Shown: positions 33,784-42,162 of the stretch, piece by piece
Layout of the letters: the number at the start of each line of letters is the position of its first letter
Numbering within the stretch: position 1 is the stretch's first letter
Source of the DNA: Paenibacillus cymbidii
GTDB taxonomy: Bacteria > Bacillota > Bacilli > Paenibacillales > NBRC-103111
DNA length: 64,000 nucleotides
NCBI RefSeq assembly: GCF_004764705.1
Contig: NZ_SHLX01000008.1
Location: forward strand, 186,001-250,000
Direction: 5' to 3'
Position numbers and translations under genes: made by a program
The notes under the pieces: generated by a model
What the model was told of the DNA's origin: nothing
Database searches by the model: none
The model's input: the letters and a program-made list of their open reading frames with translations, nothing else

Positions 33784-34734
33784 TTACGGCTCCATATGGC
33801 CGGGTGCATGGCGTTCGGCGAGCGATCGGGCGAAGTAGTCGTCCAGTAGCTCGAGGCCGAACTCGGCGACGATGTCGGCCGCCGTAAACGAAGCCGATTC
33901 GCTGGCGATCATGACGCAGCCGAGAAAACCGGGATCGTGGATTGTCACTTCCGGACCGTATTTGCGTTTGATGGCGGGGAACCGCGCGCCGTTCTCGTCG
34001 ATATGGACGATCGCATAATCCAGATTGATTCGCGCCGTTACGAAAGGATAATAGTTCGTGCTGTGCGCCGCCACTTCGCCGAGCGGCGTGACGATCGTAC
34101 AAGGCAGCCCGGCAATCGCCCCGGCAAAATACGAGCGGCACGAATAAGCCCAATATTGCTGCATAAGACCGCCGTGATACATGGAAGGAAACACGATCAA
34201 ATCCGGCTTCGCCCGGACATACTGTTCGCGCAGCTCGTCGAAGTTGAGATCGAAGCAGATGGCGGCGGCGACGCTGCCGAAGTCGCAGGCGAACAGCAGC
34301 GCGCTTTTGCCGTAACGGATGCCGCCTTTATGGTATTCGTTCGGCACGAGATGATTTTTGTGATAAGCGCCCATCGGAAGGCCGGCCCGGTCAAGCAGCT
34401 GCATCGCGTTGCGCAAGCTGCCGTCCTCCGCTTCGGTATGGGCCGGATAAGTGATGTAGCAGCGATGCTCGCGGGCGATGCCGCCGAGAAAATCGCGGAA
34501 CCGGTCCCCCCGCGCCCGGTAATAAGCAAGCTGCTCGTCTACCGGATACAGCGCTTGGTTCGGCCGGTCGCACGCTTCCGGCAGCACGACCAGATCGGGC
34601 CGATCGGGCAGCACCTGCTCCAGCTGCCGGCGCCAATGCGCCATCATCAGCGCCAGCGCCTCTTCCGCCGGCGTGCCCGCTGCGATGTCGAGCGGTTGCG
34701 GTCCCAGACAGCCGACCGTTATATAACGTGCCAC
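33784..34734 (-). CDS. Carbon-nitrogen hydrolase (nitrilase superfamily)
   Basis: The 316-residue protein has the Glu-Lys-Cys triad in VVLPEACDR, YHKNHLVPN and AAICFDLNF. This superfamily hydrolyses amides, nitriles or carbamoyl groups; the substrate here is unknown. The start is GTG at 34734 with GGAGGAGT upstream. It follows the 2-hydroxyacid dehydrogenase by 97 bases on the same strand, so the two may act in one pathway controlled by the divergent GntR-type gene. Confidence 0.87.
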   Translation of the reverse strand: MARYITVGCLGPQPLDIAAGTPAEEALALMMAHWRRQLEQVLPDRPDLVVLPEACDRPNQALYPVDEQLAYYRARGDRFRDFLGGIAREHRCYITYPAHTEAEDGSLRNAMQLLDRAGLPMGAYHKNHLVPNEYHKGGIRYGKSALLFACDFGSVAAAICFDLNFDELREQYVRAKPDLIVFPSMYHGGLMQQYWAYSCRSYFAGAIAGLPCTIVTPLGEVAAHSTNYYPFVTARINLDYAIVHIDENGARFPAIKRKYGPEVTIHDPGFLGCVMIASESASFTAADIVAEFGLELLDDYFARSLAERHAPGHMEP

Positions 34735-34831
34735 TTCGACTCCTCCTCAAGGTGAAAATAAACAGCATGCCGACCGGCCCGACAACAGTAAAATACGGCT
34801 CGCACGCAATCGTTTGTTTTGAACCTTCGCT

Positions 34832-35818
34832 TCAGGCGAGAAGCTTCAATTCTTCCTCCCTGACTTCACCTTTCATCGGCTTCCCTGCGAGAAACGCTTC
34901 CAGATCGTCGAGAATCGACCTTGCGACGCGCTGCAGCCCATTGTTGACGGAACCGGCGATGTGCGGGGTCAACACGACGTTCGGCAGCGAACGAAACCGA
35001 TGGTCTGCAGCCGGCGGCTCGTGTTCGGTTACGTCCAGGCAAGCGAAGAAGCGGCCTCGTTCCAGCTCCTTCACGAACGCGGCTTCGTCGATCACCGCAC
35101 CGCGGGCGGTGTTGATCAGGATGCAATCGTCCTTCATCCGCCTGAAGCTCGATTCGTTGAACATATGCTTCGTCTCCGGCAGCGACGGCACGTGAATCGA
35201 AATCACGTCGCTTGTTGCCAGCAGCTCCTCGAATGTCACCTTGGCCGCTCCCATCGCGCCGGCTTTCTCCGCCGTCACGAACGGGTCGTACAGAACCGTT
35301 TCGACGTCGAATTGCTGCAGCAGCTTGATGTAGTGCGAGCCGGCCATGCCGGCGCCAACGACGCCGATGCGAACGCCGTACAGCTCCCTGACCGCAGCTA
35401 CCGGTCCCCAGTTCCCTTGCCTGCTGGCCTGGCCGAGCCGCCACATATCCTTGAGCGACGCGATCGTCATGCCGAGCGCCGTTTCCGCCACCCCTCTGCC
35501 GAGCGCCGCCGTGGCATTCGTCACGCGGATGCCGCGCTCCCACATCGCCGGGGTGCAGATCGGCTTGACGGTGCCGGCGGCATGCAGCACGAGGCGCAGC
35601 TGCGGCGCCCTGTCGAGCACATCCGCGCCGAGCGGCGATACGCCCCACGACGTAATGGCGATATCGGCGCCTTCGATCGTTTGCCCCAGCTGCTCCTCCG
35701 TTTGCCAGCCGCTCGTTTCGTTGACGGCCACTTCCCCCCACTTGCCAAGCTCCTCCAGATGGGCGGGTGTAAAAATGCGCTGCAGTTGGTCTTTCCCTTG
35801 CAAACAAGCAATCTTCAT
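34832..35818 (-). CDS. D-isomer-specific 2-hydroxyacid dehydrogenase
   Basis: The 328-residue protein has the Rossmann GVVGAGMAGSHYIKLL loop and the catalytic region NTARGAVIDE, with VTEHEPP and TPHIAGS supplying the Glu/His pair. It is expected to interconvert a 2-oxo acid and a D-2-hydroxy acid with NAD(P)H; the substrate is not known. It has its own promoter (TTGACG-N18-TATAAT) divergent from the GntR/solute-binding fusion. Confidence 0.9.
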   Translation of the reverse strand: MKIACLQGKDQLQRIFTPAHLEELGKWGEVAVNETSGWQTEEQLGQTIEGADIAITSWGVSPLGADVLDRAPQLRLVLHAAGTVKPICTPAMWERGIRVTNATAALGRGVAETALGMTIASLKDMWRLGQASRQGNWGPVAAVRELYGVRIGVVGAGMAGSHYIKLLQQFDVETVLYDPFVTAEKAGAMGAAKVTFEELLATSDVISIHVPSLPETKHMFNESSFRRMKDDCILINTARGAVIDEAAFVKELERGRFFACLDVTEHEPPAADHRFRSLPNVVLTPHIAGSVNNGLQRVARSILDDLEAFLAGKPMKGEVREEELKLLA

Positions 35819-35877
35819 CGGCTGACTCCTCTCTTTGATGCGGCGAACATCCTGAGTATCCGGTACTATTTAACCTT

Positions 35878-35895
35878 AATTAAACCAGCTTAATT
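35878..35895. promoter_or_regulatory. Inverted repeat AATTAA-ACCAGC-TTAATT
   Basis: This perfect 6-6-6 palindrome lies in the leader of the dehydrogenase gene, about 60 bases before its start codon. It is a candidate site for the divergent GntR-type regulator. Confidence 0.4.
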
Positions 35896-35942
35896 GCAAG
35901 GCAGGTTTTTATTTTGAAAACGTCATTTTTGGTATACTTTAG

Positions 35943-35972
35943 ATTATAAATTCGAATGTGCTTTACCGTCAA
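35943..35972 (-). promoter_or_regulatory. Sigma-A promoter of the dehydrogenase gene
   Basis: TTGACG (35972-35967), an 18-base spacer and TATAAT (35948-35943) lie on the minus strand. Confidence 0.65.
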
Positions 35973-36026
35973 ACACTTTTTTTGCCAAAAAAAGACTGTC
36001 GGCCCGCAGAAAACGATAGCGAACCG

Positions 36027-36055
36027 ATGACATTGGCGCAACATTGCCCTATAAT
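36027..36055 (+). promoter_or_regulatory. Sigma-A promoter of the GntR-type gene
   Basis: ATGACA, a 17-base spacer and TATAAT precede the ATG at 36133 by 77 bases. Confidence 0.7.
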
Positions 36056-36132
36056 AAAGAACAAAACTATACCAGACTACATCCCGGCTTGTACATATCG
36101 TGTGATTAGGACTATTGGAGGCTTACGCAGCG

Positions 36133-37488
36133 ATGAAACCAAAGCGAACTACTTCGCGCAACCGATTGGAAGAAATGATTCGGACCTTGCGCGGCGACAT
36201 TGCCGCCGGCCGTTATGCCGAAGGGGATTTCCTGCCTTCGGAACTGGAACTGTGTGAACAGCACAGCCTGAGCAAAAATACGGTGCGCAAAGGACTAGAC
36301 GTGCTTGTCCAGGAAGGCAGCATCGAAAAGGTGCCGCGCATTGGCGCCAAAGTCGTCGGCAGCCGGCAAACGTTGCCCCGGGCGGCAGTGACGCTGCGTT
36401 TCGGCTACTATTCGTCGCTTGTCCATGAGACCGACATTTTGCGGCTGGTCGACCGGTTCAACGAGACTCATGACGAGATCCGCGTGCAGCCGATCCCGGT
36501 GTCGTTCCCCCGCTCCGAGCAGCTTGTCGAGCAATATTTGCGCGAAGATATTTTCGACGTGCTGACCGTCAACCTGTACGACTACGAATTCATGAAGGGG
36601 CTGCTGGAGCCTTTCGAGCCGTTCGAGGAAGCGTACGATTTTCTGAACGAGCCGTTTATCGCCAGCAACAAGCAGCATGTGCTGCCTTTCGTGTTTACGC
36701 CGGTCATTCTTTGCTACAACAAGGACCATTTCCGCGAGCGCAACGTGCCGGAGCCGCATAGCGGCTGGACGTGGGACGACTTGTGCGAAGCCGGGCGCAA
36801 GCTGGCGGCGGGCAAGGAACGGCTCGGCTTTTATTTCCACCTGATGTCGGAAAACCGCTGGCCGATTTTTCTGCTGCAGAACGACGTGCGGTTCGAACGG
36901 AACGCGGACGGCAAGCTCGAGCTGAACGACCTCAAGATGAAGAGCGCCGCCGAAGCTTGCATGCGCATCGTGAATGACCAGTTCCCGTCTTACCTGTCGC
37001 AGAACGACTCGGATGCGATGTCGCTGTTCCTTAACCAGAAGACGTCGATTGTGATGGCGACTTACTCGTTCCTGAACGCGCTGCGCGCGGCGGAATTCGA
37101 ATACGATCTTGCCCCGCTGCCGCATCTGGAGCATTCGCGCACGATGCTCGTCATCATCGGACTCGCCGTCAACAAACGCTCCGGCCAGAAGGCCGCCGCC
37201 AAAACGTTCGTCGACTTCCTGATGTCCTACGAGACGCAGCTGTACGTCCGGCAGCAAACGCTCAGTTTGCCCAGCGTCAAGCGGGCGGCCGAATGGACGG
37301 GCCCGGAAGTCGTGAAGCGCCCGTACCGGTTCCATATGTACCGGGAGATTGCGCATACGTTCCGGCGTTACTCCGACCTTCGGCTCACCGCAAACGAGCT
37401 GCGGGCGCTCGGCGACGAGCTGCGCTACTATTGGTCGCAGCTGGAGAGCCTCGATTCGATCCTCGAGCGAATCGAGCACAAGCTGTAG
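36133..37488 (+). CDS. GntR-type regulator fused to a solute-binding-protein domain
   Basis: The 451-residue protein has an N-terminal GntR winged helix (~8-80: RNRLEEMIRTLRGDIAAGRYAEGDFLPSE..., LSKNTVRKGLDVLVQEG). From ~92 onward it is a family 1 extracellular solute-binding-protein fold (ILRLVDRFNETHDEIRVQPIP, HSGWTWDDLCEAGRKLA, FLNQKTSIVMATYSF). It has no signal peptide, so the binding domain is cytoplasmic and replaces the usual UTRA-type effector domain. A sugar or other uptake-type ligand probably controls DNA binding. GGAGG lies 12 bases before ATG 36133. It is divergent from the dehydrogenase/nitrilase pair, its likely targets. Confidence 0.88.
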   Translation: MKPKRTTSRNRLEEMIRTLRGDIAAGRYAEGDFLPSELELCEQHSLSKNTVRKGLDVLVQEGSIEKVPRIGAKVVGSRQTLPRAAVTLRFGYYSSLVHETDILRLVDRFNETHDEIRVQPIPVSFPRSEQLVEQYLREDIFDVLTVNLYDYEFMKGLLEPFEPFEEAYDFLNEPFIASNKQHVLPFVFTPVILCYNKDHFRERNVPEPHSGWTWDDLCEAGRKLAAGKERLGFYFHLMSENRWPIFLLQNDVRFERNADGKLELNDLKMKSAAEACMRIVNDQFPSYLSQNDSDAMSLFLNQKTSIVMATYSFLNALRAAEFEYDLAPLPHLEHSRTMLVIIGLAVNKRSGQKAAAKTFVDFLMSYETQLYVRQQTLSLPSVKRAAEWTGPEVVKRPYRFHMYREIAHTFRRYSDLRLTANELRALGDELRYYWSQLESLDSILERIEHKL

Positions 37489-37545
37489 CGGCGCTGGAGA
37501 GAGTGTCACCTTACGCTTCACCATACCTCATCATTCGGACGGATT

Positions 37546-37626
37546 GAAATAGGCCATGAAAAGTGGCTTATTTGCTCCATTTCGCCCACTTCGTCGAAAA
37601 TAACCAGTGAAAACACTGGTTATTTG
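37546..37626. repeat. Four-hairpin element type 1, copy 3 (half)
   Basis: Only hairpins A (37546-37573) and B (37597-37625) are present, with the usual spacer. Similarity fades in the following 30 bases; C and D are missing. Confidence 0.8.
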
Positions 37627-37738
37627 GATCAAATGCCGGAAACATACGGCGCGGAACTGCCGCCGGCAGAAACCTCTAACCAAAGCGGTGAAGCGACATA
37701 TGCTGGAGTAAGTCGTCATCGCTTTGGAGGGAACGGAA

Positions 37739-38584
37739 TTGACAAACAAAGTAGCCGTCATCGTGATTCACGGGCTGGGCAGCCAGAAGGAAAATTTCGC
37801 TGACAACTTTATCCGCCTGCTGGCCGATCAATATGCCGCCGTATCGGGCGTCGGCGACCCGCTTTCGCATTGGGCCGTCAAACCGGTGTATTGGGCGCAG
37901 GTGCTGGAGGAGAACGAAGACCGGTTCAAATACAAGCTGAACCCTTATTTCCTTCGCTATAACGCCTTGCGGGACATCGTCATTCACTATTTGGCCGATG
38001 CCGTCGCTTACCAGCCGCTGGAGACGAACAATCAAATTTACCGCGATGTCCATGGCAAAATAAGCGACGCCCTGCACGAATTGGCCGGCGAAACCGGCGA
38101 CAACGCCCCGCTCTGCGTCGTTTCGCATAGCCTTGGAACCGTTATCGCCAGCAATTACTTTTACGACCGGCAATTTTCGGACGGTTGGCAGCCGGCGATC
38201 CATAATCCGCAATCGCCGCTGGAGCGCGGCGATACGCTGACATCGTTTTATTCGGTCGGCACGACATTGCCGCTCTGGAGCATGCGCTACCGCGATTTCG
38301 ACAAGCCGGTTCATGTGCCGGCCGATGCGATGCGCGCCTCCGACCCGAATGTGTACGGGGAATGGATCAACTTTTACGATCCGGACGACATTCTCGGCTA
38401 CCCGCTGCGCTGCATCGACGACGCTTACGCGGCGGCCGTAAAGGAGGACATACCGGTCAACGTCGGCGGCTGGCTGCGGAACTGGAACCCGTTGTGTCAC
38501 GGCGGTTATTTGGCCGACCGCCACGTGGTCGCCCGCATCGCCGAAGGGCTGCATCACACCTGGCAATCGATCGGTCGGCGGTGA
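37739..38584 (+). CDS. Alpha/beta hydrolase-like protein
   Basis: The 281-residue product has an oxyanion HGLGSQ strand near the N-terminus (VAVIVIHGLGSQ) and a nucleophile elbow SHSLGT. A C-terminal His in NPLCHGGYLADRHV could complete a triad. The substrate is unknown and no signal peptide is present. I chose TTG 37739 because GGAGGG is eight bases upstream; an in-frame TTG 15 bases earlier overlaps that site. Confidence 0.78.
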   Translation: MTNKVAVIVIHGLGSQKENFADNFIRLLADQYAAVSGVGDPLSHWAVKPVYWAQVLEENEDRFKYKLNPYFLRYNALRDIVIHYLADAVAYQPLETNNQIYRDVHGKISDALHELAGETGDNAPLCVVSHSLGTVIASNYFYDRQFSDGWQPAIHNPQSPLERGDTLTSFYSVGTTLPLWSMRYRDFDKPVHVPADAMRASDPNVYGEWINFYDPDDILGYPLRCIDDAYAAAVKEDIPVNVGGWLRNWNPLCHGGYLADRHVVARIAEGLHHTWQSIGRR

Positions 38585-38633
38585 CGGCATCTTTCGCTTT
38601 TAACCCGGCTGCGGGGTCGTGACTGCTCCCGCC

Positions 38634-38664
38634 AAAAGCAAAAAGCCGCATACGATAGCGGCTT
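38634..38664 (-). terminator. Terminator of the DUF2207 gene
   Basis: On the minus strand AAGCCGC-N8-GCGGCTT is followed by TTTGCTTTTGG. It may also serve the converging hydrolase gene. Confidence 0.8.
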
Positions 38665-38679
38665 CCGTGCCTGTACTGC

Positions 38680-40401
38680 CTAAAAAGCGCCGCGTCCGCC
38701 GCCTCCGCCGCCAGCGCCGCCGCCGGAAGAAAACGTGCCGCCGGAGGAGTCTCCCGAAGAACGGTCGGATTGGTTCGCCGAAGCGACTGACTTTTCGAAC
38801 GACTCGGTCCAGTACTCGTAGTGAGCGTAAAATAAACTGTCGAACATATATCGCTCCGTCGTTTCCCCGCGTATTTTCACCCGGGTGGCGGCGACCATCC
38901 GTTTCGCTTCCCCGAGCGGAATGGCGTAAACGAACTCCCGCCCCTGCTCGTGAACGGCCAACGGTTCCTGCGTCGCCACCGCGCTGTCACGGCGCAAGTA
39001 ACGCTGGAACGCTTTCCATTTGGCATATTCGGTCTGCCCTCTCCTTGTCCTTCGCTTGCTCTTCGGGATGAAGGCAAACAGCGGGAGCGCGCAAAACATC
39101 AGCCACCGCCATGCTTCCGGAGCCACGAACCAGAAGCCGAAAAACTCGGCGATTGCGGCAAGGATCACCAGCCGGGGCAGCCAGGTTTGATTTTCGACAT
39201 ACTCCAGCCGGTTGGCGGCTTGTCCGACTTCATTCTGCCACTTCGCCCAACGCTTCCTGAATTCGTCCGCGGAATAACGCGCATGGTGGCGAATGCCGGC
39301 AAGCGTTACTTTCCCGTCGCGTCCGACTTCCCCGAACAACCAGTCGATCAGCATCGTTTCGTGCGGCTGCAGCCCCTCCGTGCTTCGGTCCGGTAGCCGG
39401 AAGACGTAATTGTTTTCGTTCCGCGCCGCGCCGCGGTTGACCTGCCGCATCTCCACCTGCTGTTTTCTCACCAGATCGACCAGCGTGGCCATCAAGTCCC
39501 GCGGTTTGACGCGGAATTCCATCAGGTAGGCGACAACGGCGGGCGTCACGTCGGCGGGAATCTCACGATCGCCGTTGCCGACCCAGTCCGGCTTGAACGT
39601 GCGGCCGAACTTCGCATAAATCCCGAACGCCAGATTGACAACCAACAGCGCCAGAGCGCCATAAACGCTGGCCGTTCCATCGTCGTCGTCGGCGGCAGCC
39701 GCATCCTGTTCCTCCTGCCTGATCGCTTCGAGCATCGCTTCGTCGCTTCTTTTGCCGCTGCCGGGCACGGCGGAATCGGGGAATAAAATCCGCACTTCCA
39801 GAAGTTCTCCGGCAGGCAACGGAGTAACCTGATACCGCACAGTGCCGTTGTTTGCGATCTCGACCGCTCCCTGGCCAGGACCGTGCCCGTACGCCTCGAT
39901 CTCGTCCTGCCCCACGCCGTCGGGAAGATCGACCGCAAGCGTCACCGTCTCCAGTTCGCTTGCGTTCGCCTCGTCAAAAAACTTCCAGTACAACTCCGCG
40001 GTGTCCGCGTAAACTTGCACCACATTGTGGACCGTATAGGTGAATCGGAATACTTTCGACTCGTCCTCCGACTGGCTGTACACCTTGTACTGAAGCTTGT
40101 CGCCGTCGCCGGACAGCTCGGAACGAAGCGGAATTTCTTGTTGCAAGGTAACGTCGAACGCCTGAAAATCAACGATGCCGTCCGACTTCGACCGGTTCAG
40201 ATCGACGACAATGCCATTGAATGCTCCGGCAAAATGGTAAGTATCCTCCTCGGCAACATGCATGTCGCCATTGCTGTCGATGCGGGCATGAATGTCCGCC
40301 TGGCCAATCCGGTACGAACGTTCGGCGGCATGGGCGGGTTGGGCGAACAGAGGCAGGAGGAGCACAAAAAGCAAAACGACGATTCGGGTTGCCGAAGCCA
40401 T
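38680..40401 (-). CDS. DUF2207 membrane protein
   Basis: The 573-residue protein has a signal peptide (~1-25, ending AHA), an extracytoplasmic beta-rich DUF2207 domain (~26-240) and a membrane helix around 250. A cytoplasmic part has a winged-helix-like segment (VAYLMEFRVKPRDLMATLVDLVRK), two more membrane helices (~410-450) and a Gly/Ser-rich tail ending in consecutive glycines and RGAF. This is the standard layout of these widespread proteins of unknown function. AGAGGAAT precedes ATG 40401. Confidence 0.85.
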   Translation of the reverse strand: MASATRIVVLLFVLLLPLFAQPAHAAERSYRIGQADIHARIDSNGDMHVAEEDTYHFAGAFNGIVVDLNRSKSDGIVDFQAFDVTLQQEIPLRSELSGDGDKLQYKVYSQSEDESKVFRFTYTVHNVVQVYADTAELYWKFFDEANASELETVTLAVDLPDGVGQDEIEAYGHGPGQGAVEIANNGTVRYQVTPLPAGELLEVRILFPDSAVPGSGKRSDEAMLEAIRQEEQDAAAADDDDGTASVYGALALLVVNLAFGIYAKFGRTFKPDWVGNGDREIPADVTPAVVAYLMEFRVKPRDLMATLVDLVRKQQVEMRQVNRGAARNENNYVFRLPDRSTEGLQPHETMLIDWLFGEVGRDGKVTLAGIRHHARYSADEFRKRWAKWQNEVGQAANRLEYVENQTWLPRLVILAAIAEFFGFWFVAPEAWRWLMFCALPLFAFIPKSKRRTRRGQTEYAKWKAFQRYLRRDSAVATQEPLAVHEQGREFVYAIPLGEAKRMVAATRVKIRGETTERYMFDSLFYAHYEYWTESFEKSVASANQSDRSSGDSSGGTFSSGGGAGGGGGGRGAF

Positions 40402-40525
40402 GGACGGTAATTCCTCTCCGGTGCGATATGATGGGCGCTGTATCGCCTCACATGCCATTGCGGGGCAAATGTATCGGATGCAGTCGTATCCAGCATAGCG
40501 TGTTTCGGCAAATTTTTCTATATGG

Positions 40526-40557
40526 TATTGCCCCCGCCGAGCAACAGCGAGGGCAAT
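40526..40557. terminator. Hairpin after the GyrI-like gene
   Basis: ATTGCCC/GGGCAAT arms enclose a GC-rich inner part. It has no T tract, so it is a weak terminator candidate located between the GyrI-like stop and the DUF2207 start region. Confidence 0.4.
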
Positions 40558-40563
40558 GAGTAA

Positions 40564-41115
40564 TCAGCGTATCGCGATATAAATCTCCACTTGTCCGTCG
40601 TTCGGATCGGGATTCGTGCCGTAATATTCGAAGTCGCCCGTAAAGGTTCGCTCGTAGCCGGATTGTTGCGCCCATTGCCAGATTCCTGCCCATGCCCGCT
40701 GCACGCCTTCCACGATCGGCCCTTTCTCCGTCACGAATACGGCGTATTTCGCAGCGGGAACAACAAACGTTTTGACGGATGCCGCCGGCAGCTCCCGCAA
40801 GCCGTCTCGCACATGGACGCTTACCATCACTTCATAATGTCCGGCAACGCCCCGTTCATAGTTGAAATAGCAGCTGTAAAGCCCGGGCTGTTGAACAAAT
40901 GGCGCCAGTTGTCCGCTGATGTCGGCGGAGTAAAACTGTTCAAACAGGCGGCCGATTTTGCCCGCGCCGCTCCATTCCGCTTCATTGGTCGTAACCGCGC
41001 TGATGCCGGCTAATGCGAAGGAGGCGCGCTCCTCGATACGGGCAGGCAGAATTGGGTTGCGGGCTGCCGGTTCGGCGGACAGCGCCTTGTCATCGTTGGA
41101 TTCGTTTTGTTTCAT
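40564..41115 (-). CDS. GyrI-like/effector-binding-domain protein
   Basis: The 183-residue product has the AraC effector-binding (GyrI-like, SOUL-type) fold pattern: PARIEERASFALAGISAVTTNEAE, YEVMVSVHV, KYAVFVTEKGP, AWAGIWQWAQQSGYERTFTGDFEYYG and EIYIAIR. Such stand-alone domains bind small hydrophobic molecules or act as enzymes on them. AAGGAGCG precedes ATG 41115. It lies directly downstream of the WYL regulator gene, a common pairing. Confidence 0.82.
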   Translation of the reverse strand: MKQNESNDDKALSAEPAARNPILPARIEERASFALAGISAVTTNEAEWSGAGKIGRLFEQFYSADISGQLAPFVQQPGLYSCYFNYERGVAGHYEVMVSVHVRDGLRELPAASVKTFVVPAAKYAVFVTEKGPIVEGVQRAWAGIWQWAQQSGYERTFTGDFEYYGTNPDPNDGQVEIYIAIR

Positions 41116-41156
41116 TAAGTCAATCGCTCCTTGTATGGGAATGCATTCATTATAAA

Positions 41157-41192
41157 ACAACCAACTTGACAGCATTCTGTCAGGTTGGTTGT
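41157..41192. terminator. 36-base inverted repeat overlapping the WYL gene stop
   Basis: ACAACCAAC-TTGACAG-CATT-CTGTCA-G-GTTGGTTGT is a nearly perfect stem of 16 pairs. It contains the stop codon of the WYL regulator and sits about 40 bases before the GyrI-like start. On the minus strand TTTTATAAT follows. It could end the regulator transcript or act as an operator for the downstream gene. Confidence 0.6.
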
Positions 41193-42121
41193 CCGTTTCG
41201 ATATAAATTCGCCATATACGCGGCGCGACTGGCGATAATGGCCCGCAGGTGGACGGGCTCCAGCACCTCGGCATGGTGACCCAGGCCAAGAATGAACCGG
41301 TATAACCATTCGTCTTCCGGGTACGCCTTCTTCACTTGCCAACTGCCGTTCTCCACCGGAACCAACGCTTCGATGCCGAACAAATCCTCTGCCAGATGAA
41401 GCGCTTCGGCCCGGAAACGCAAGACGACCTCTGCCACCCGAAGCGGCTTGGCATCTTCAAGCTCTCGCGGCGGAAGCTTCCGGCGCATGAATGTCCTCCC
41501 CGGAACAAGCTCCAGTTCTTTCATCCGGTTCAGCTTGAACAGCCGAAACTGTTCTCTCTCCAGGCAATAAGCTTGCAAATACCATTGCCTTCCTTTCAAT
41601 ATGAGCGTATGCGGTTCAACGCTCCGACGCGATACGTTCCCGTCCGCATCGGAATAGAGCAGTTCCACTATCAAGCAGCTATCCACCGCTTCCTTCAACA
41701 GCTGCAATTTCGGCTGCAGCCTTTCGTTGCCGTCCCAGGGCGAGTAGTCGATCAACACGCCGCTTGTCTTGTGTTGGAACTGTTCGGAGTAATCGGGCCG
41801 GACGACGCTGTTGATTTTCTCCACCAGATTGGCATGCTGCTCGTTGCCGTAAGAGGTCGAGATGCTTCTGAGCGCGGTGACGATCGTTGCAAGCTCGTCG
41901 TCGGTCAGCACATTGCGATCCAGGCGGTACCCGTCCGTCAGCCCGATGCCGCCGTTCGTTCCTTGATACGTGACGATCGGAATGCCGGCGGCATGGATCG
42001 CTTCGATATCGCGGTATATCGTCCGAACGGATACCTCGAACCGTTCCGCGAGCTCCTTCGCTTGCACGATGCGGCGATTCAGCAGCAAAATAATAATGGC
42101 CAACAGTCGTTCCATTTTCAT
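41180..42121 (-). CDS. YafY-type HTH/WYL transcriptional regulator
   Basis: The 313-residue protein has an N-terminal HTH (MKMERLLAIIILLLNRRIVQAKELAERFEVSVRTIYRDIEAI), a WYL domain (~135-225, HTLILKGRQWYLQAYC) and a WCX C-terminal extension. These regulators sense a ligand through the WYL domain and usually control the adjacent gene, here the GyrI-like protein. GGGGAGGGG precedes ATG 42121; frame open upstream to 42391 is not used. Confidence 0.88.
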   Translation of the reverse strand: MKMERLLAIIILLLNRRIVQAKELAERFEVSVRTIYRDIEAIHAAGIPIVTYQGTNGGIGLTDGYRLDRNVLTDDELATIVTALRSISTSYGNEQHANLVEKINSVVRPDYSEQFQHKTSGVLIDYSPWDGNERLQPKLQLLKEAVDSCLIVELLYSDADGNVSRRSVEPHTLILKGRQWYLQAYCLEREQFRLFKLNRMKELELVPGRTFMRRKLPPRELEDAKPLRVAEVVLRFRAEALHLAEDLFGIEALVPVENGSWQVKKAYPEDEWLYRFILGLGHHAEVLEPVHLRAIIASRAAYMANLYRNGQPT

Positions 42122-42162
42122 CGGTCCGCCCCTCCCCATATACAGGCATGTTATCTGCAGCG

